Shown here one piece after another: positions 6,595-10,385 of a stretch of DNA of 10,385 nt. The notes under the pieces were generated by a model that saw only the letters and a program-made list of their open reading frames with translations, made no database searches and was not told the DNA's origin. This DNA is from Victivallales bacterium (GTDB lineage: Bacteria; Verrucomicrobiota; Lentisphaeria; Oligosphaerales; Oligosphaeraceae). The stretch's first letter is position 1; the number at the start of each line of letters is the position of its first letter. The stretch lies in NCBI GenBank assembly GCA_900771165.1, contig CAAGMX010000353.1, forward strand, positions 1-10,385, in the 5' to 3' direction. A program made the translations under genes and the position numbers.

Positions 6595-7338
6595 ATGGCC
6601 CTGGACACATCAAGACTGGAACTGCTGGCCGGCCCGGAGGCCATGGAAAGACTGCGGCAAAGCGCCTTTCTGGTCTGCGGCCTGGGAGGCGTGGGTTCCT
6701 GGGCGGCAGAGGCTCTGTGCCGCTGCGGCGTCGGGCGCCTGGGCATCCTGGACTTTGACCAAATCCATCCCAGCAATCTCAACCGCCAGCTTCCCGCCCT
6801 CCACAGCACCCTGGAGATGACGAAATGCCAGGCCATGGCCCAGCGGCTGCTGGACATCAATCCCCAGCTGATCCTGGAGACATACCCCTGGAAGCTGACC
6901 CCGGAAAATCTCCCCGGACTCCTGGAAAGCCACCCCTGGACCGGCGTCCTGGATGCCATCGATGACCGGGACACCAAGATCGCCCTCCTGGAAGAGTGCG
7001 TCCGCCGGAACATCCCCGTGGTCTCCAGTCTGGGAGCCGCCAACTGCACCCGCCCGGAGGAGATGACCCTGACCACCCTGGAGGAAACCAGCGGAAGCCC
7101 CCTGGCCCGCCTGGTGCGGAAAAACCTCCGGAAACGGGGAGTCTCCACCCGCATCCCCTGCGTCTCCACCCGGGAACTCCCCATCCTCTGCCAGAGCACC
7201 CCGGAAAATCCCGGGGAACGGCGCCCCATGGGCTCCCTGGTCACCGTCACCGCTACCGCCGGATTCCTCTGCGCCGACGCCCTGATGCGCCCCCTCCTCA
7301 ACTGGGAGGAACGCCCCCGCCGGGGCACCACCCCGTAG
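6595..7338 (+). CDS. tcdA: tRNA threonylcarbamoyladenosine dehydratase TcdA (CsdL/YgdL family, E1-like)
   Basis: TcdA uses ATP to cyclise N6-threonylcarbamoyladenosine at position 37 of tRNAs reading ANN codons, giving cyclic t6A in the cytosol. The protein belongs to the ThiF/MoeB E1-like superfamily. Numbered from ATG 6595, motifs are the nucleotide-binding GLGGVGSWAAEAL at 29-41, the acidic DFD at 53-55, NLNRQL at 61-66 (the NxNRQ motif typical of TcdA), and DAID at 120-123, with the C-terminal GSLVTVTATAGF (213-224) close to the family GSxxxVTxxxG pattern. The 247-aa length is normal. An in-frame TTG at 6574 falls inside the terminator T tract and was rejected as start. No Shine-Dalgarno precedes the ATG; the region is pyrimidine-rich instead. 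In E. coli TcdA works with the CsdA cysteine desulfurase; a desulfurase-like gene lies about 5.5 kb upstream here but is not in the same operon. Confidence 0.92.
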   Translation: MALDTSRLELLAGPEAMERLRQSAFLVCGLGGVGSWAAEALCRCGVGRLGILDFDQIHPSNLNRQLPALHSTLEMTKCQAMAQRLLDINPQLILETYPWKLTPENLPGLLESHPWTGVLDAIDDRDTKIALLEECVRRNIPVVSSLGAANCTRPEEMTLTTLEETSGSPLARLVRKNLRKRGVSTRIPCVSTRELPILCQSTPENPGERRPMGSLVTVTATAGFLCADALMRPLLNWEERPRRGTTP

Positions 7339-7367
7339 CCTGACGTTCCTTATATCTTCTGCGGAAT

Positions 7368-7404
7368 AATGCATAACTCACTGAATACGAAGTAGTTATG
7401 TATT
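7368..7404 (+). repeat. AT-rich inverted repeat between tcdA and the secretion ATPase genes
   Basis: AATGCATAACT (7368-7378) and AGTTATGTATT (7394-7404) are complementary over 11 positions with one G-T pair at 7371/7401 and a 15-nt spacer. Three more T follow (7405-7407). It begins 30 bp after the tcdA stop and ends 14 bp before the sigma54-like -24 element. It could be a weak terminator for tcdA or a binding site for a dimeric regulator or DNA-bending protein. It stands out sharply from the GC-rich surroundings. Confidence 0.5.
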
Positions 7405-7417
7405 TTTAGAGCCACCG

Positions 7418-7433
7418 GGGCACCCCTCTTGCC
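7418..7433 (+). promoter_or_regulatory. Candidate sigma54 (RpoN) -24/-12 promoter for the GspE/PilB genes
   Basis: GGGCACCCCTCTTGCC matches the sigma54 consensus TGGCACG-N4-TTGC at GGCAC and TTGC, with the invariant GG (7419-7420) and GC (7431-7432) at the exact required spacing. Mismatches are the first base and the base after GGCAC. Transcription would begin near 7443-7445, giving a leader of about 155 nt before GTG 7601. Sigma54 control of type IV pilus genes through PilR-type activators is known in several bacteria, which suits the downstream genes. No enhancer site is identified, although the AT-rich dyad just upstream is a candidate for a bending-protein site. Confidence 0.55.
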
Positions 7434-7483
7434 TCCTAGGCCACGGGACTTTTTTGGAAAGGGGTCCGCAATGGGCAAAATTC

Positions 7484-7500
7484 CGGGCTATATTAGCCCG
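7484..7500 (+). repeat. Short perfect hairpin in the leader of the first ATPase gene
   Basis: CGGGCTA (7484-7490) and TAGCCCG (7494-7500) form a perfect 7-bp stem with a three-base loop. No T tract follows, so it is not a classical terminator. It lies 100 bp before the start codon within the predicted sigma54 transcript, and could be a leader RNA stem or an operator. A TATATT resembling a -10 box (7489-7494) spans its centre, without a -35 partner at normal spacing. Confidence 0.45.
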
Positions 7501-7587
7501 TTGTTCGTCCTCCTTTTCCCCAGGGCGGAACGGCTTTCCCGGGGATCTTTCCCGGCGCTCCCCCCTCTACCCGCCATCCCCCATTGT

Positions 7588-7591
7588 GGAG
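7588..7591 (+). promoter_or_regulatory. Shine-Dalgarno GGAG supporting start GTG 7601
   Basis: GGAG at 7588-7591 is 9 nt before GTG 7601. The alternative in-frame starts at 7454 (TTG) and 7586 (GTG) have only weak or no purine-rich site ahead of them. The site decides the start call for the first ATPase. Confidence 0.45.
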
Positions 7592-7600
7592 TTATTCAGC

Positions 7601-9313
7601 GTGACTGGTCAAGAAGATTTTATTGTGGATCTCCTGCTCGCCAAAGGCTTAGTTTCCGAAGCGCAGATCGAGGAGGCCAGGAAGCGTGTCCAGGATGACA
7701 GCGTGGATAATGTGCTGACAGGCCTCTACGTCACCAAAGCCGTGGAGGAGGGGACCGTTCTGAAGATGCTGGCCGAGGAGTACGATGTCGATATCTTCGA
7801 CTTTGACAAGCGGAAGGAGCGTATCCCGGAACACGTCATCCAGATGATTCCTCCTCCCATTGCCACCCGCTACCACATCATCCCGGTGGACTATGCCAAC
7901 GACTGCCTGAAGGTGGCCATCTCCGATCCGGCGGACATCGAATCCCAGGATGCCATCCGCCATCTGACCAAGATGGATGTGGTTTTCGTCATCTCTCCTC
8001 CCCGGCAGATCAACCAGGCCCTGGATTTCTACTATCGCCGGGCAGACGCCACCGACATCCTGACGGAAATGACCGAAACCACCACGGATGTCACCGTCTC
8101 CACCACCACCGACAGCACCACCGACAGTTCGGTGGAGGATGAGGGAGACGAGGCGGCCCCCATCATCCGCTATGTGCGCATGGTCATCACCGAGGCCTTC
8201 CGCTCCCGCGCCTCCGATATCCACCTGGAGCCCATGGAACGGCGCTTCCGGGTGCGCTACCGCATCGACGGCGTCCTCAATGAAGTGGAAGCCCCCCCGA
8301 AATACATGCAGAAGCGCATCATCAGCCGCCTGAAGCTCCAAAGCGGCATGGACCTCTCCGAACACCGCATCCCCCAGGACGGACGAATCCGCATCCAGGC
8401 CATGGGACGAGAGCTGGACCTCCGTGTCTCCGACATCCCCTGCACCCACGGCGAATCCATCGTCATGCGTATTCTGGACAAGAGCGGCGTCATGCTGGGC
8501 ATCTCCGAACTGGGCTTCATGGAAGACGATGTGAAGCTCATCTATCAGATCCTCAACCTCCCCGACGGCATCTTCCTGGTCACCGGACCCACCGGTTCCG
8601 GAAAGACCACCTCCCTCTACTCCTTCCTCCACGAGCTCAACCAGCCCACCCGGAAGATCATCACCGCCGAGGACCCTGTGGAATACGAGCTCAGCGGTAT
8701 CAACCAGGTCCAGGTCAACACCGATGTGGGACTCACCTTCGGCAGCGCCCTGCGCGCCATGCTCCGTCAGGCCCCCAACATCATCATGGTGGGTGAAATC
8801 CGCGACGCCGAAACCGGCACCATCGCCATCAACGCCGCCCTCACCGGACACCTGGTCTTCTCCACCCTCCACACCAACGACGCCCCCTCCGCCGTCCCCC
8901 GACTCATCGATATGGGCATCAAGCCCTTCCTGGTGGCCTCCTCCCTCCGGGCCGTCATGGCCCAGCGCCTGGTGCGACGCCTGTGCAAGAGCTGCAAGCG
9001 CCCCCACGAGGTCACCGCCAACGAACGGGAAGGCCTGGGCATCACCCAGGAATTCGCCCAGGAACACACCTTCATGGAACCCGTGGGATGCCCCGAATGC
9101 AACAAGGGATACCGGGGACGCATGGGCATCTATGAAATCTTCCTCCTGGACAACTCCATCGAAACCCTGATCTACCAGCGGGCGGACTCCGGCGTCATCA
9201 AGCGACGGGCCAAGGAACTGGGCATGAGAGACCTCCGGGACGACGGTATCCGCAAGGCCTCCATGGGCATCACCTCCATCAACGAGGTCCTCCGACTCAC
9301 CGTCAGCGACTAG
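7601..9313 (+). CDS. GspE/PilB-family type II secretion / type IV pilus assembly ATPase
   Basis: Hexameric ATPase at the cytoplasmic face that drives polymerisation of (pseudo)pilins. Numbered from GTG 7601 (570 aa), residues 1 to about 150 form an N-terminal GspE/MshEN-type domain, joined by a Thr/Ser- and acid-rich linker (about 152-186) to the motor. Motor motifs are Walker A GPTGSGKTT at 329-337 (K335), the Asp box EDPVEYE at 357-363, Walker B GEIRD at 398-402, the His box GHLVFSTLHTND at 416-427, and a tetracysteine zinc site C462/C465 with C497/C500. The protein is complete. The frame opens at TTG 7454, but GTG 7601 was chosen because a GGAG lies 9 nt upstream and the protein then begins where relatives do; GTG 7586 is another option. 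It has a MshEN-like N-terminus and full length, so it is an extension ATPase rather than PilT. Pilus versus secretion role cannot be told. Confidence 0.93.
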   Translation: MTGQEDFIVDLLLAKGLVSEAQIEEARKRVQDDSVDNVLTGLYVTKAVEEGTVLKMLAEEYDVDIFDFDKRKERIPEHVIQMIPPPIATRYHIIPVDYANDCLKVAISDPADIESQDAIRHLTKMDVVFVISPPRQINQALDFYYRRADATDILTEMTETTTDVTVSTTTDSTTDSSVEDEGDEAAPIIRYVRMVITEAFRSRASDIHLEPMERRFRVRYRIDGVLNEVEAPPKYMQKRIISRLKLQSGMDLSEHRIPQDGRIRIQAMGRELDLRVSDIPCTHGESIVMRILDKSGVMLGISELGFMEDDVKLIYQILNLPDGIFLVTGPTGSGKTTSLYSFLHELNQPTRKIITAEDPVEYELSGINQVQVNTDVGLTFGSALRAMLRQAPNIIMVGEIRDAETGTIAINAALTGHLVFSTLHTNDAPSAVPRLIDMGIKPFLVASSLRAVMAQRLVRRLCKSCKRPHEVTANEREGLGITQEFAQEHTFMEPVGCPECNKGYRGRMGIYEIFLLDNSIETLIYQRADSGVIKRRAKELGMRDLRDDGIRKASMGITSINEVLRLTVSD

Positions 9314-9380
9314 AGACCACTCATCCCCCACGCCCCCTATCCGCAGACACCATGTACGACGGCACCATCGAAATCACGCC

Positions 9381-9385
9381 GGAGG
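9381..9385 (+). promoter_or_regulatory. Shine-Dalgarno GGAGG supporting start ATG 9391
   Basis: GGAGG at 9381-9385 lies 5 nt before ATG 9391, whereas ATG 9352 has no purine-rich site. The protein starting at 9391 begins with the helix that normally opens MshEN domains, so this site was used to set the start of the second ATPase. Confidence 0.55.
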
Positions 9386-9390
9386 TCAGC

Positions 9391-10385
9391 ATGCTCTGGC
9401 AGATCCTCCGGAAACGGAAACTGGCCAACGAAGAGCAGCTGCAGGAAGTGCTGGAGGAAAGCCGGAACACCGGCCAGGAGTTCCAGGAGGTCCTCTACAA
9501 CTATCAGATCATCGAGGAAGACCAGCTGCTGCAGCTGGTGGCCGAGGAGCTCAACACCCAGTTCGTGGAACTCCACGTCAGCTCCATCGACAAGAATGTG
9601 GCCACCTCCATCTCCCCGGAAATCGCCCACACCTACAGCATCGTCCCCATCATGGACGACGGCTTCACCCTCACCCTGGCCACCGACCGCCCCTTCGACA
9701 CCAAGCTCATCGACGAACTCCATTTCGTGGTGGACAAGGACTGCCGCATCGTGGTGGCCCGCCCCCGGGACATCATCGAGGCCATGGAGGCCTTCTTCCC
9801 CGAAGGAGGCTCCAGCGTCTCCGAAGTCATTGACGAACTGGTGGCGGAACACAACGCTCTCCAGCAGAAGGACTACTCCAAGGCCACCGACGCCGAGCTG
9901 CTGGCCGCCGCCAACGACACCCCCATCGTCAAATTCGTCAACGCCATCATCCATCAGGCCATCCGGGACAAGGCCTCCGATATCCACTTCGAGCCCTTCG
10001 GAGACGAATTCCGGATCCGCTACCGTATCGACGGCGACCTCTACGAAATGGCGCCGCCCCCCAAGCATCTGGCCATCCCCGTCATCAGCCGTATCAAGGT
10101 GATGAGCAGCATGAACATCTCCGAACGGCGCATCCCCCAGGACGGCCGTATCGAGATGCGGGTGAACCGGAATCCCGTGGACCTACGTGTCTCCACCCTG
10201 CCTACCCGCTACGGGGAATCCGTGGTGCTCCGTATCCTGGACCGCAGCGTGGTGAACCTGGATCTGGACTCCCTGGGCATGTCCACCAAGACCGTGGCCA
10301 ATATCCGCCACCTCATCGGACGCCCCAACGGCATCTTCCTGGTCACAGGACCCACCGGCTCCGGAAAGACCACCACCCTCTACTC
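9391..10385 (+). CDS. Second GspE/PilB-family assembly ATPase, 3' end beyond the window
   Basis: A paralogue of the preceding gene with the same predicted role in powering pilus or pseudopilus assembly. The frame is open to the right edge, so the C-terminal part is not visible. Numbered from ATG 9391, residues 1 to about 150 are a MshEN-like domain (LANEEQLQEVLEES near 10-23, family pattern of two helical repeats). The motor N-domain follows with KASDIHFEPFG at 194-204 and RIPQDGRIE at 247-255, and Walker A GPTGSGKTT at 320-328 (K326). Asp, His and Walker B boxes lie off the window. ATG 9352 is an in-frame alternative adding 13 residues but lacks a Shine-Dalgarno. It starts 77 bp after the first ATPase with no terminator between, so the pair is probably co-transcribed. 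Its sequence differs clearly from the first copy, especially in the N-terminal half. Confidence 0.9.
   Translation, partial: MLWQILRKRKLANEEQLQEVLEESRNTGQEFQEVLYNYQIIEEDQLLQLVAEELNTQFVELHVSSIDKNVATSISPEIAHTYSIVPIMDDGFTLTLATDRPFDTKLIDELHFVVDKDCRIVVARPRDIIEAMEAFFPEGGSSVSEVIDELVAEHNALQQKDYSKATDAELLAAANDTPIVKFVNAIIHQAIRDKASDIHFEPFGDEFRIRYRIDGDLYEMAPPPKHLAIPVISRIKVMSSMNISERRIPQDGRIEMRVNRNPVDLRVSTLPTRYGESVVLRILDRSVVNLDLDSLGMSTKTVANIRHLIGRPNGIFLVTGPTGSGKTTTLY

Noticed and set aside
7199..7216. Palindrome CCCCGG-AAAATC-CCGGGG
   Set aside because: It lies within conserved tcdA coding sequence and its parts are common words in this genome, so no separate function is claimed.
7454..7600. N-terminal extension of the first ATPase from TTG 7454
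   Set aside because: No ribosome site, an unusual basic and Ser/Pro-rich translation unlike relatives, and it contains a perfect hairpin; GTG 7601 with GGAG fits better.
7649..9331. 560-codon reading frame on the - strand opposite the first ATPase
   Set aside because: The + strand carries complete Walker, Asp, His and tetracysteine motifs; the opposite frame is Gly/Asp/Val-rich with no known fold.

Overview
The window comes from a GC-rich bacterium whose genes are packed on the + strand and favour C at third codon positions. Gene content fits the Planctomycetota-Verrucomicrobiota-Lentisphaerota-Chlamydiota group: an McsA/McsB-type protein, a GldA/GldFG-type ABC exporter and tandem GspE/PilB secretion ATPases. 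This placement is an inference from gene content; there is no rRNA or other phylogenetic marker here. No mobile element, tRNA, rRNA or CRISPR array was seen.

Layout, all on the + strand. (1) 25-1119: a divergent cysteine desulfurase-like PLP enzyme, cut off or starting close to the left edge. (2) 1268-6333: a three-gene block. Its first gene encodes a 609-residue protein with McsA-type zinc fingers followed by a degenerate McsB-like (protein-arginine kinase fold) region. It overlaps by 4 bp an ABC ATPase, which is followed directly by a GldF-GldG fusion (permease plus auxiliary domain). (3) 6334-6594: a non-coding leader with a sigma70-like promoter, two hairpins, a U8 intrinsic terminator and a 10-nt direct repeat, ending 5 bases before the start codon of tcdA. 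(4) 6595-7338: TcdA, the tRNA t6A dehydratase. (5) 7339-7600: a second regulatory region with an AT-rich dyad, a good sigma54 (-24/-12) promoter match and a GC-rich hairpin. (6) 7601-9313 and 9391-end: two different GspE/PilB-family assembly ATPases in tandem, the second running off the right edge.

The block at 1268-6333 is probably one transcription unit in which an McsA-pseudoMcsB protein is co-expressed with a Gld-type ABC system. The tandem ATPases probably open a type IV pilus or type II secretion operon under sigma54 control. The two most unusual items are the McsA-McsB fusion with a lost kinase active site and the structured leader ahead of tcdA.
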